Below are positions 1 to 11,510 of a stretch of DNA of 64,000 bases, piece by piece. Where the stretch lies: the NCBI GenBank assembly GCA_002189035.1, contig CM007992.1, forward strand, positions 3,720,001 through 3,784,000, in the 5' to 3' direction. Positions within the stretch are counted from its first letter, which is position 1. The number at the start of each line of letters is the position of its first letter. This DNA is from Utricularia gibba. Lineage: Eukaryota; Streptophyta; Magnoliopsida; Lamiales; Lentibulariaceae. The translations under genes and the position numbers were made by a program. Below the pieces are notes generated by a model. That model saw only the letters and a list, made by a program, of their open reading frames with translations, was not told the origin of the DNA and made no database searches.

Positions 1-487
1 GGTTTTGAACTAAAGTTTTTGACTTTAGGGTTTAGTAGTTTAGAGTTTAAAGTTAATATGTTAGGGTTTATTTTATAAAATTTTAAATTTCTCATTTATA
101 TGATTTAATATTTAGAGATTAAGTTTTATGTATTTCTATTTTTTTATAAATGAATTCGATATTTTACAAATGATAATTAAAGACAAGATACATCACAAAA
201 AATGAAAGTAGAGTATTTAACAATCAAATAATGATAATTAACCGGCGGGGCCGTTGGTTTATGGTTGATGATCACCCTTGTGGAGCCCTTGCGTCATCAT
301 GCTACGTGGCTTATGGCTGATCGAAAAGCGTACATCACTATAAGGCTCTAGTTCTTTGTTGTGTCTGTTGTCTTGATTTCGTAACTAATCATTGTGCTCG
401 CTGCATCTTCACCATTAGCCACAAGTGTTTTTTTTTTCAAGGCTCACAAGAAGATCACGAGGTCAATACTCAGATCGTCGCAGAGAC
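1..487. other. AT-rich upstream region of the PILS gene
   Basis: No coding potential was recognised. The first 240 bases are AT-rich, with repeated GGTTTAG/AGGGTTTA-like words. The part after about 240 is more GC-balanced and probably holds the promoter and 5' leader of the downstream gene. No confident TATA box was assigned. Confidence 0.5.
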
Positions 488-2545
488 ATGGGCTTCTGGA
501 CGCTGTTTGAAGTTTCCTCAATGCCAATGCTGCAGGTGATACTCGTTGGCCTATTGGGAGCTTTCATGGCGACAGAATCGCTCGGTCTTCTTTCGGCAGA
601 GACCCGTAAATCACTCAACAAGGTAAAGCGTCTGGGTTCCAATCGAATGATCATTCATAATGGGGCGATACGGATCCGGGTCTTTCTTCCCTGTTTCCCG
701 TGACCGAGAGTTATGATCTCTGGGATTGCGTCTTGAACTTCCCCTGTGCGTCTGTTTCAGATAGTGTTCGTTGCCTTCACTCCCTCCCTGTGCTTCGAGA
801 TTTTAGCTTCGACCGTGGAACTCAAGGACATAATCTCATGGTACCTCTTAAATCTTTGTGCTGGTTGAGTGTTTCCAGGTTGTGCATACAACAAACCAGA
901 TATCAGATCAAAATCTGCAGGTGGTTCATGCCTGTGAACATTGGGATAACATGTCTGGTTGGAGGGACATTTGGATGGATAGCTATGAAGATAATCAGAC
1001 CCAAACCATATCTCCAGAATCTCATCATTGCAATGTGTGCAGCGGGTACTTGTCTAACTTTTCTATTAGTCATACACTTCGATGTATAACATTACACTTG
1101 AATTGAACAGGGAATCTGGGAAACATTCTCCTGATTCTAATCCCGGCTATGTGCAATGAAAGCGGAAGTCCATTTGGTGAGAAGAGTGTCTGCAGAACAG
1201 CTGGACTCGCATATTCTTCTTTCTCCATGGCAGTATGTTTGTTGCTTAGCCTTCTTGCCTGCTTGCTGTTTTCATACATCGTTGATGAGAAGCTGGCGCT
1301 AAACAGATTTTTTATCCCAGATTGGAGCTTTCTACATATGGACTTATGCTTACTACTTGATACGACGATCTTCAGAGAAATATGCTGCTATGGTTGCAGC
1401 CGAGGAGGAGGATGAGGAGTGCAAAGAATCAGAAATCAGTGAGAAAACTCCCCTTCTTGCAGTTGTCTCCTCAACCAGCGCTCTAAATGATGACACTGAG
1501 CAATCAGTAAGCTCTCTTTCGTAGCACCTATTCGGCTTAGAAGAAACATAAGATGTGAGCATGACTACACATATAAAAAAAAAAAAAACAGGCGTTGAAT
1601 TGGCTAACTTTTACACTATGATTCGCTTCTCAGATTGTTTCTCCTGCTTTTGACGGCAATTACCTTTTTGCTTTTGGTTTCAATGGAAGAGGACTATGTG
1701 GGGAGTTATTGCACCAGTATTGAAAATGGTACATGGAGTCCTGCATAAGATTCTGGAGGAGCTCAAGGCACCTCCCATTATTTCCTGTGTAAGATCTTAA
1801 TATATCTTCATTTCTTATGTTACTCACTCTTCAAAATGAAAGTTTGCAAAAAAATCTACTTCCAGATACTTGGTTTCATCTTCGGGACAGTTCCCTGGCT
1901 CAGGAACCTCATCATTGGCGATGAAGCTCCTCTCCGAGTTGTCTTCAGTTGCACCAAGCTGCTCGGGTAACAAAGCTGAAGCTCTACAAAACCTTATACA
2001 CTATTTAGCAGGGGGTAACACTTGACTGGACTACATTGCAGAGATGGAACTCTCCCTTGCATCACTCTGATCCTCGGAGGCAATCTCACACAGGGTACAA
2101 CTATTTTCCTACAGGCCCCCAGTTTCCTTACAGAAGCTTTTATTCCAGAGATGTGACATGGGGTGGGTGCAGGGATAAGGAAGGCGGAGGTGAATGTGGC
2201 CATGGTGGTGGCGCTGATTGTCGTCAAATACGTTATACTTCCGGTGATCGGAATTGGTGTGGTGCTGGGAGCTTCGGGCTTGGGATTCCTGCCCCAAGAC
2301 CCACTCTTCCATTTCATGCTGATGATTCAGTTCACCCTTCCTCCCGCCATGAACATAAGTACGATTCCAGGGCTAACTCCTCTGGCAGAACATGGTTGTG
2401 ATGGTCTGGTTTCAATGCAGGTACGATGACCCAGTTGTTCGAGGTGGCTCAAGACGAGGCCGCCGTTCTGTTTCTGTGGACCTACTTGGTGGCGGCCATC
2501 GCCATGACGGGATGGTCCACGGTTTTCATGTGGATGTTATCGTGA
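488..2545 (+). CDS. PIN-LIKES (PILS) auxin efflux carrier family protein
   Basis: An intact 403-residue membrane protein of the PILS family, ER-localised carriers thought to regulate intracellular auxin. Ten exons join in frame: 488-622, 761-840, 921-1045, 1111-1232, 1321-1506, 1690-1788, 1866-1966, 2042-2094, 2173-2358 and 2421-2545. The N-terminal half has hydrophobic helices with the family pattern VFVAFTPSLCFEILAST, then WWFMPVNIGITCLVGGTFGW and NLGNILLILIPAMC. The middle is a charged cytosolic loop (EEEDEECKESEISEKTPLL). The C-terminal half has GFIFGTVPWLRNLIIG, GGNLTQG and a last helix ending WSTVFMWMLS. The start is the first Met of the family-typical opening MGFWTLFEVSSMPMLQVILV. The acceptor of exon 6 (1690) is the least certain junction, because the alternative at 1634 would put a stop in frame. 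The family is clear; the exact PILS orthologue is not. Confidence 0.9.
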
Positions 2546-3034
2546 ACGGGGTGAACCGCCGAACGGACCGTCGGTGTGTGGGGCCCGCATATTGAATTTT
2601 ATTATTATAATATAGGGAATATATTTGTTATAGTTCGAGTGGTTTTTCGTGTATTTTTATTAAACATTATTATTGGGCTTTTGGATTTTATTTTTATGGT
2701 GTAAAGTAATTTGTATTTTTATTATTTTATTTGTTTATTAAATAAATGAAATTTTGTAAGATATAATATATCTTTACTACAAAATAGAGGGACGGAAGGC
2801 GGGGAGGGAGGAAGAGACTGGTCTTAGTGAACTGGAGTATGACTTTTGTCGGAGAGGGAAGAAATACCGAGTCTTGCCGCGGGGGAAGGTGATTTGCCGG
2901 TGAAGCCTAGGATATTCGTTTCCCGAATCCTATGCTCACCGCAAATCCATTGCTTCTTGGAATTCTTTTCTTCTGGACACTTATTGGTGTGTTTTAAATT
3001 GGGGAGGGATTTGCAGAACTTCATCTGATCATCA

Positions 3035-6000
3035 ATGAAACGCCATTTGCTAGTAATCTTTTTGCCTCTTTTTTTTGCTATTGCTTGCTATTCCGAGGAA
3101 TTTATTCGACTTCAAGATGATACCTGGACCAGTGGCCGCCATGTTCTCTCTCCTCCTCGTCGGACTTTGAAGTCGGAACCTGCAAGGTAAGTTTTCTTTT
3201 TCTTCTTCTGGGTTAAGTCTGTTCGTCGAATTTGTAACTCGGATTTACGCATATCTTGGTTAGGCGTCTGGGGGTTGGCTTGACCGTTCTTTTTCTTTCT
3301 TTCTTGTTTTTAATAGGGGATTAGATACTGCATTGGTTGCCACTCTGGATGGTACTATTTATCTGTTGGAAGTTGGTTCCATGATTCCATTGTGGTCATT
3401 TTCAGCCGGATCCCAGATTTACTCCTCATATCAGGCTCCTGTTAATGATTATGAGAATAAGTTTGAGGTAGAAGGTAATTACTTTATTGACTGTGGTGAT
3501 GATTGGGAACTCTATGCCCATAATAGCCTTCGTAAACTGGTGAGCATTTGTTATCATATCCTGAGAGTTAAGGCCTTTTGGATGTTGATTAATTTCTCGT
3601 GCAATGTGTTTAGAAACTTATGAAAAGCCTTGAAGAGTATATTATTTCGACACCTCAGATAGGAGAAGATGGAGGGATCGTCCATGGTTCCAAAAAGACA
3701 ACAACTTTTTTAGTTGATATAAAGTCTGGAAAAGTCATCCGCACATATGGTATGGTTGATTTACCGTCTCCTGCAACAAGCAAGGTTAAGGATCTTTCGT
3801 ATAGTATGACAACTAACAGACATTATGGTTCTGGGTCAGATGTAGAGAAGGATGAGTTACCTCTTTATATCACGAGGACAGACTACACACTGACCTCATT
3901 TTCATCAAATTCAGACAAAGTTTTATGGAATTTGTCAGTTGCTGAATTTGGGGCAGCATATTTGTGTCGAGATTTGGATGATTCCTCTGTGGTTGAGCTT
4001 GCAAATATTGGATCTTCTGAACCTGAGTTTCTTTATAGGATGCCTCTTCCTTGCCAGTCAAGGGCACTCATATACCGTTTTCGGAGTCATAATCTTTTAG
4101 AAGCTTTGTCCTTGCCTGCAGGATCATCAAAGCCTTTTTATGAAGGCAAGGCGCTTCCTCCATCCAAGGCTGATACCCTGCCGATGCAACCAAATGTAGG
4201 AAAAGTTCTTGAAATGCTTACTTTGCCATTCAGCAGTGGTCAACAGCTAGACACTGATAAAAGCATGCACGCAAAAGGTTTTTCCCAGAATGAGACATGC
4301 ATCGAAGATAATTCAACAGATATGAAATTGTTACGTGTTGATGATACTGGAGGACCTTATTCTTCACGCCTGATTCTTCTGTTTGGAGTTATTGTTCTGT
4401 CGCTCGTTGTTTTCAAATTTGTCACTAGAGCTCACAAGTCATCCTCAGAATCCACCGGCATTAGTCCTACAACCCCACCATCAAAAAGGAAAAAATCTCG
4501 TAGAGCTGGGAAGAGTGGAAGCCAAGAGAAACAGAATGATATGTACACTAATCGAAATGCAACTGGTACTGACTTTTTGGTCCTTAGAGAACGTCCTTGT
4601 ACCTCCGGAGGACGCACAATTGGTAAGCTATTTGTTTCTAACAGACAGTTAGCAATGGGTAGCAATGGCACAATTGTCCTTGAAGGGACTTATGAAGGCC
4701 GTCTAGTTGCTGTAAAGCGTCTTGTGAGATCCCATCATGATATTGCGCTCAAGGAAATTCAGAATCTTAGTGTCTCTGACTTTCATCCGAATATAGTAAG
4801 ATTGTATGGTTTGGAACAGGACCAGGACTTTGTATATCTTGCGTTGGAGCGGTGTACTTGTAATCTGAATGATCTTGTGGTCTTCAAGTCTTCCGCTCAC
4901 CCGCAGAACATGGTAGAGTCTGAAGTTACTGCAGCGGACAATATAACTTTGGATTCCATTAACGGTTTTATGCAGAGGCTTGAGATGTGGAACCAAGATG
5001 GGCTCCCTTCGACTCTGCTGTTCAAATTGATGAGGTTCTACAATTTTTTTTTCTCCGCATAGTTGCCACCTGACTGTCAATTTTGAATTATTCAATCAAA
5101 CTTTTTTCTGTTATTCCTCACGTTTGTGTTGGATCACAGGGATATAATATCAGGACTTGCACATCTTCATGAACTAGGAATTATTCATCGAGATCTCAAA
5201 CCTCAAAATGTGTTGATTACCAGTGAAACATCTCTCTGTGCAAAACTTTCTGACATGGGTATCAGCAAGCGCCTTGTAGGAGAAATGTCTTCCTTGAGCA
5301 ACCATGCAACAGGTAGGACTTATTCCTTTTTAGTCATCGAATATCTCCATGGAGTGTAGGAAGAGCCCAGGAAAGGAATTAAATATACCGATGATCAGCA
5401 AATTTATCATTCCTAAACTGAAGCCATGTTTTGTGTTCTTTTGTTCAATTCCAGGCTCTGGAAGTTCTGGGTGGCAAGCACCAGAACAGCTTCTATGTGG
5501 ACGTCAAACGCGTGCAGTCGATTCGTTCAGTCTTGGTTGTCTTCTATTCTTCTGCATCACAGGCGGCAAGCATCCCTTTGGGAATTCTCTTGAGCGTGAT
5601 GTCAACATTGCTACAAACAAAGTCGACCTCTTTCTAGTAGAACATATTCCAGAGGCAATAGATATTATCTCACGGCTGTTGGATCCCTCTGCTGATATGA
5701 GGTATTCGTGAAGCAGAATTAGCTTTTTATCAGTTTGTTATCTAATGTAGTGATCATCGTGCACAACAGGCCAAGAGCGTTGGAAGTTCTCCACCATCCC
5801 CTGTTATGGAGCGCGGAGATGCGACTCTCCTTCCTCCGTGACATGAGTGACAGAATTGAATTAGAGAACAGGGGTGACTCTGCTCTTTTGATTTCACTAG
5901 AAAGCACAGTCCCTGTTGCTCTCGGTGGGAAGTGGAATGACAAGATGGAAGCTTCATTTATCGACAACATCGGCCACTACCGGAAGTACAAGTTCGACAG

Positions 6001-6290
6001 CGTCCGCGACTTACTCAGAGTCATCCGCAACAAGATGAATCACTACGGAGAACTTCCCTCAGAGATTCAGGTATGCTCTCCCTAATACGGCAATTCTCAT
6101 CTCTTTGTATTGAGCTTTTTCAAGCTTGCGTTCGTCTCAGGAGCTAGTTGGGCCAGTACCAGAAGGATTCGACCGGTATTTCAGGAGACGGTTCCCTAGA
6201 CTCTTGATTGAAGTATACAAAGTGATGATAGCTAGCCGTGTGTGTGAAGAACCATTCTTCCGCAAGTACGCTTGCCCTGGTGGACAGTGA
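3035..6290 (+). CDS. IRE1: IRE1 unfolded-protein-response kinase/endoribonuclease
   Basis: An 888-residue type I ER membrane protein. In plants IRE1 senses unfolded protein and splices bZIP60 mRNA through its RNase. Seven exons: 3035-3186, 3317-3539, 3614-5034, 5140-5312, 5455-5701, 5770-6070 and 6141-6290. A signal peptide opens MKRHLLVIFLPLFFAIACYS. The lumenal sensor domain follows (DTALVATLDGTIYLLEVGS), then a membrane helix near residues 374-395 (LILLFGVIVLSLVVFKFV). The kinase domain spans about 460-730, with MGSNGT glycine loop, VAVKRL lysine, HRDLKPQN catalytic loop and DMG, the usual IRE1 version of DFG. The C-terminal KEN RNase domain includes GHYRKYKFDSVRDLLRVIRN and ends at KYACPGGQ. 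Stop 6288-6290. No defects were seen. Whether it is the IRE1a or IRE1b type was not decided. Confidence 0.95.
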
Positions 6291-6355
6291 CATGTAATCT
6301 CTGAATCGTATAGTCTAATACCATAGTTTGTTACCCCATGATTCTGGTGGTGTCG

Positions 6356-6356
<1 letters not shown>

Positions 6357-6388
<32 letters not shown>
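6357..6388. repeat. (CGG)n microsatellite in IRE1 3' UTR
   Basis: About 10.7 uninterrupted CGG units lie 67 bases after the IRE1 stop codon, so they should be transcribed in the 3' UTR. The location within the UTR is inferred from distance; no polyadenylation site was mapped. Confidence 0.9.
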
Positions 6389-6389
<1 letters not shown>

Positions 6390-7341
6390 TCACATGATTG
6401 AATCGTTCGCTTGCTCAGCACTCATTTTTGCAGCATTTGATACACACTATTACTTGATACTCCTAATCATGTGTAAGAGTGAAGCAGACACATGGGGTAT
6501 CTCTTCCACACCAGAAGCTTCCATTTCCACCACATTGCTGCGAATCAACCGAAAAATGCACAGTATTCGTAAAACTGATGCAGATTCCTCTCAATTCTTC
6601 TTCACGAATCTTCCCTGCGTTGAAAACCGATTCAGCATTTCCATCGGTCCATTCCCAATACAGACATTCATTTCTCAGCATTTAGCTTTCTCACTTGGTA
6701 ACGAATTCTCTTGCAGAAAAGGCTGGTTTGCCTTCTTTCTTTTTATCTCAGCACACTAGCTTCTCTTTGCCCCACTATTTCTTCTCTGCTTTTCCGTTGG
6801 TATCACCGTTTTCATTGTTCAGTATCCCACATTCTTCTCCGCATCCGCGTTATCCGTTTGCTCGTGCGTCGGGATCAGAAAATCTCGGAGACCTGGAGTG
6901 GCATTCCGATCCCCGACTCCGCTCCGAAGGCGGAGACTGAGAAACTTGGGCTTCTTCAGCAGCAGTCGTGCCCGCATGCGGCGCTTCCTCCTCATCGATT
7001 CTTCCAGTGGAGAAGGCTTCCAATCAAGTACGTGGAAGCAAGTGCGGATCAGAGCGAGCAAATGAAGTCAGAAAAGATGAGAGCTTTTTAGCGACAATTC
7101 AATTATTCATGCATCGTCATCACGTACGGCGGAGGAGGAGATCAGGCATGGCGACGGGTGGGAAGGCGGGGGGATTCGGTCCCTGTAGTCTACTCTTGAA
7201 TAAAGTTCTCGTTGACTGGTTGCCGATCGATCGGACGACAAAAATTAATTAATTACATTATTTACAATATTTTCACGCTCAGTAGGCAGAAATCAAGATT
7301 TTATTGCGTTTTTATTTTGTATTTTGTAATAAAGGTAATAT
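6389..7341. other. Intergenic region between IRE1 and the AGP-like gene
   Basis: Probable IRE1 3' UTR followed by intergenic DNA. Several open frames of 60-140 codons occur on both strands, but none shows a recognisable domain, a plausible splice pattern or a family match. The part from about 7250 is likely the 3' UTR of the minus-strand AGP-like gene. Confidence 0.5.
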
Positions 7342-7638
7342 TTAAAAGAGAAAGAAGAAACCAGCTGCTGAGACGGCCCCCACCGAACCGGAAATCTTCA
7401 GGACATCGCCAGCGCTGGGCGTGTCCGCAGCGGCTCGGCTATGGCTATGGCTAGGCCCCGAGGCTGCACCGGTGACCGCATCTGGTGAAGCAGAAGGCCC
7501 CTCCTCCGCATGGGCGGGTGCAGCCGCCGCGGCATCAGGCTCCGACGGGGAGGATGCCGGAGAAGATGATGTTGTGGCGGAAACCGCGACGGAGGTGGCG
7601 ACAAAAAGGAGAAACAGAATCAGCCCTCGGCTTGCCAT
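7342..7638 (-). CDS. Short arabinogalactan-protein-like, predicted GPI-anchored
   Basis: An intronless 98-residue protein with classical AGP architecture. An N-terminal signal peptide (MASRGLILFLLFVATSVAVSA) is followed by a Ser/Ala/Pro-rich middle with SP and AP dipeptides (TTSSSPASSPSEPDAAAAAP, GPSASPDAVTG), where hydroxyproline O-glycosylation is expected. A hydrophobic C-terminal tail (VGAVSAAGFFFLF) preceded by small residues would serve as a GPI-anchor signal. Such proteins sit at the outer face of the plasma membrane or in the wall. It lies between two plus-strand genes, with SNF12 about 950 bp away and divergent. Biased composition makes the exact AGP class uncertain, but the three-part layout is distinctive. 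Confidence 0.75.
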   Translation of the reverse strand: MASRGLILFLLFVATSVAVSATTSSSPASSPSEPDAAAAAPAHAEEGPSASPDAVTGAASGPSHSHSRAAADTPSAGDVLKISGSVGAVSAAGFFFLF

Positions 7639-8588
7639 GCTATCGATTCTCGCCGGAGGTTAAGTGTAACGGTGATGGGAGACAACCCCGTGCGTGTGTG
7701 GATTTGTAGGGGCTTCGACCGCCGGAAATGGCGGAGACCGACGGACAGGGTTCCTCGGAAAATCTTGTCGCATGCAGCCCTTGCCCTTCCACCGTTAATT
7801 TTTATTTTCTTTAGCTGAAAATAAAATTAAAACATGAATTGCAACGTGAAAGACATTCGATTCATGCGGGCCCCACTGCTGACATGCGCACTTTCCTTAC
7901 TACTACTAAAAGGGCCGTGGACCCAATACAATTTGAAAAGCCCCAAGGAGAGGCCCAACAACTACTCATGGTTTCCGGAGCTTAGAGAGGGCAATGCCGG
8001 GGACGCCTCACCGGCGACGACGAGGATGAGAGCGTAGTTTTGCAGAATCTGCAAAGCCTTCGTCCTCTTCTTCGGATTTGAAACAGTGAGATCGATTTTT
8101 AGCTTAATGTAGTTGCCTTCTTACTTGTGGATTGTGTTCGAAGCTCTGTGTGCCTTGCTTTGTTTTCCTCAAGTGTTGTTTTGACCATTCTCGGGCTAGT
8201 TGATTGCAGCAATGTCCTGTTGTTTTTGCTTTTACCTTTATCCAGATGGAGTAGACACCCAGTTTTTTTTCTTCTCTCTTTAATTTGCTGTCCTGATTTA
8301 GGGTTTCTATTCTGTTGTGACGTCCTGTGGCTATTTTCGCCCTTTGTTTGCTAACGTGTATTCTAGATGGAACCTCTAATTGGTTTTTTATGAACCTGCG
8401 TGAGCTATGCGTAGCTGAAATTATGCTCCTTACAACGTGTTCTGCCATGAAGGCGATCATTATGTCTGAGATGATAAAGCATGTAGTCTTCATGAGTCTG
8501 TTCACTTACCATTCAGGGTTTTAATGGGTTTTCTAATGGATTTTGAAGGTTTGCTGCTGTTTGGTGGTTCCTGTTAAACATATTTATC
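7639..8588. other. Divergent promoter / SNF12 5' leader region
   Basis: The interval between the minus-strand AGP-like start and the SNF12 start. The distal half (to about 8040) looks like promoter. The T-rich stretch at about 8100-8580 resembles a 5' UTR intron, but no junction could be fixed. No additional gene is supported. Confidence 0.4.
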
Positions 8589-10369
8589 ATGTCTGCAAAC
8601 AATAACCTACAAAAGACTATTGGCGCTGCATCTTCTTTTGGAAATTCTTTTGCTGCGAATCCAGCTGCTCAGCAACAATTGGGATCCGGATTCCCTGCTC
8701 AATTTCAGCTGTCTCCTGCACAAGTAAAAGCCTTTGCCCAAGCCAGCCAAGCTCAGACGAAAGTGCAGGCAGTGGCACAGGTTCAGGCTCAGGTTCATGC
8801 TCAGGCTCAGGTTCATGCTCAGGCTCAGGCTCAGGCTCATGCTCAAGCTCAAGCACAATTTCAGGCACAAGCGCAATTTCAAGCTCAATTGCAGGCTCAG
8901 GGGCTATCATCACACTCCTTTAATCAGATGCATGCTGGTGGTGTTCCAAATTTTGGTTCATTATCACACTCCATTTCTGCGGCACAAAGCTTAGCTTTGA
9001 AAAGGTTTCCACAAAAGCCTCCAGTTCGCCACCCGAGCTTTCTGCCTTCTAACACCTCTTCTCCCTTGAGGACAAATATTATTGCAGATGCTGCTCAGAA
9101 AAAGAAGCAGAGACTTCCTGATAAAAACCTCCAAGAGAGAGTTGCAATGATTCTACCTGAGTCCGCTCTATACACTCAACTCCTTGAGTTTGAATCCCGT
9201 GTGGATGCAGCTTTGACAAGGAAGAAGATTGATATTCAAGATGCCTTGAAGAGCCCGACCTACATTCAGAAGTGTCTTCGTATTTATGTGTTTAATACCT
9301 TTGCCAATCAGACGCGCACGGTTCCAAAGAAACCACATGCAGAGCCACCAACTTGGACGCTGAAAATTTTAGGGAGAATTTTGGAGGACCCAGATTCAGA
9401 TCAGGCTACGGCGGCTCAGAAACCCAGTGCCGAGTACCCCAAGTTTTCTTCTTTTTTTAAGCGAGTTCATATCACCTTGGACCAGAAAATGTATCCTGAT
9501 AACCATCTGATTGTATGGGACAGTTCTCGAGCACCTGCTTCTCATGAAGGCTTCGAGGTTAAAAGGAAAGGGGATCAAGAATTCACTGCATCCATAAGGT
9601 TAGAAATGAATTATATGCCAGAAAAGTATAAACTCTCCCCTGCTTTGACAGAGCTCTTGGGTATTGAGGTTGACACTCGAGCAAGAATCATGGCTGCAGT
9701 ATGGCATTATGTCAAGGTTCGGAGATTGCAGTGTCCAGATGACCCATCTTCTTTTAATTGTGATTTCGCTCTTCAGAAAGTATTCAACGAAAGCAGAATC
9801 AAGTTTACAGCAGTCACTCAAAAAATTGCACAACATCTGTCTCCTCCTCACCCCATACATTTAGAGCACCGGGTCAAACTTTCAGGAAATAGTCCTGTCG
9901 GAAATGCATGTTATGATGTCCTGGTGGATATACCCTTCCCTGTACAGAGGGAATTGAGCACCTTGTTGTCTCATACTGAAAAGACCAAAGAGATTGAGGC
10001 CTGTGATGAAGCAATCTGTGCTGCTATTAGAAAGATCCACGAGCACCAGAGGAGGAGGGCATTCTTCTTGGGATTCAGTCAGTCACCCGACGAATTCATA
10101 AATGCTATTTTAGATTCTCAGAACAAGGATTTGAAACTTGTTGCTGGGGAAGCCAGTCGAAATCCAGAGAAGGAGCGTCATTCTGATTTCTACAACCAAC
10201 CATGGTATGATTTGTGGATATTCCTAAAAAATGCCATCCTGATATTTTGCAAGTCACTGTTACTTGTTATTTCTGCAAATGGTCAGTATGAAACAAGTCA
10301 TTGATTTGCAGGGTCGAGGATGCCGTCATTCGCTACCTTAACCGAAAGCCATCCACTGCTGACATCTGA
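8589..10369 (+). CDS. SNF12: SWI/SNF complex component SNF12/SWP73 (BAF60), SWIB-domain
   Basis: A 557-residue chromatin-remodelling subunit (BAF60/SWP73/CHC1 class), a nuclear accessory subunit that links the remodeller to transcription factors. Two exons, 8589-10204 and 10312-10369; the junction falls inside the Trp codon of [15 protein letters not shown]. The N-terminus is low-complexity, with a Gln/Ala(/His) array at residues about 58-105. A SWIB/MDM2 fold lies near residues 345-420 ([20 protein letters not shown]), preceded by the conserved block after [15 protein letters not shown]. The C-terminal region carries [17 protein letters not shown] and ends RKPSTADI. The start Met is the first in frame, and length is close to the usual 520-560 residues of plant homologues. 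Identity is confident. Confidence 0.93.
8762..8905 (+). repeat. CAGGCT/CAGGTT-type hexamer array coding Gln-Ala repeats
   Basis: A degenerate run of hexanucleotide units (CAGGCT, CAGGTT, CATGCT and variants) in the SNF12 first exon, translating to alternating Gln-Ala, Gln-Val and His-Ala. Units vary at synonymous and non-synonymous positions, so the array is not recently expanded as a pure repeat. Confidence 0.85.
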
Positions 10370-11510
10370 ACCACAGGGATGCTACCACCTCCATGGTGAT
10401 CCCTATTCCCACATGGCAGCAAAAAGACTTGGTTCAGAAATGCAGGCGCAGCAATTAGAAATGGTGCCCCCCCATGTGTTGGCCAAACTGCAGCATACTT
10501 TCCGCTGTTTCTCTCACTCTTTTCTACTCCTAGCGCCACCCATCAACGTGCATCAAGGGTGTCGCAGGTGCTCCATGTGTTAGGTACAATATCCAGCGTT
10601 TTGCACTCGGCTCCTAGTAACATATGCATCTCTGCTCAGGCTCCCTGTGCCTGGGACGATGGCAAGACCCTGACCTCAAAGCTGATGGGCATTCCCCAGG
10701 TAGGTACCCAACAAGAGTAGAGTTAGAGACAGGTTGTCAAGCGCTGGAAAGTGGAAACCTTAGTCAACTGTGGTTGCCAACTACTGTATAAAATATGTTA
10801 GAATTTCAAATTACGACAGGCACGCCTAGTCGCCTACCACCCCTATCCTTTTTCTTATTCCAATAAGAAAGACACCTAAATCAGTAGTGGTTAATCTAGT
10901 TTAGTAGTCATTTTATATTAAATAATATTTTTTAATTACAATGTTTTGATACTTAATACCAGTCATTAAATATGTATTATATAGAGTTGGTTAAACTTGT
11001 CGCAATAAAATACAATATTATCTTTTTTATTTAGAAAAGATTTTTCACTAAATGCTTTAAAAATATATATTCATGTTAAATTAATGTTGTACATATTTAA
11101 TATCGAATAAATTAAATCATCTTTAAACTCTCATGCTTCTAGAAAGTTAGTTCCATTCTTGATTTTTAGGAACAGCGTACTCTGAAAAATGTAATGAAGC
11201 TGTCTGTGATCTTTTTGAAAATTAACTATTCTAATATTGTCTCCCACATTAAAATCAAAATTTTATAATAACGGTTATTTTTCGCATAGAGTAGCACAGT
11301 AATTTAATTTTCAAAATCATTGTGCTGACGTCATTTTCCCCATAATTGTAACGGTAGTAAAACTTAGAAAGTTAAGTTAATTGCGACATTGAATTGAATT
11401 GGTCACCCCACCTACCCTATAGTCAACTCTCGGTTAACCCGAGTCTATATAGCTTGATCATTTAATGGTGTTCAGGAGAAGCAGACTCCCCCAGAGCCAG
11501 TTGCACGAAA
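10370..11510. other. SNF12 3' region and AT-rich intergenic DNA
   Basis: The first 200-350 bases are probably SNF12 3' UTR. From about 10750 to 11350 the DNA is strongly AT-rich with no supported gene. The last 150 bases are the peroxidase promoter, described separately. Confidence 0.5.
11446..11452 (+). promoter_or_regulatory. Probable TATA box of the peroxidase gene
   Basis: TATATAG lies 59 bases before the peroxidase ATG, leaving room for a short leader. Core TGAC/GTCA words (AGTCAACT, GGTCACC) lie just upstream and could be W-box-like sites; this is inference from motif only. Confidence 0.55.

Noticed and set aside
1-240. Telomere-like GGTTTAG words at the window start
   Set aside because: Units are isolated and imperfect, so this is AT-rich intergenic DNA and not a telomeric array.
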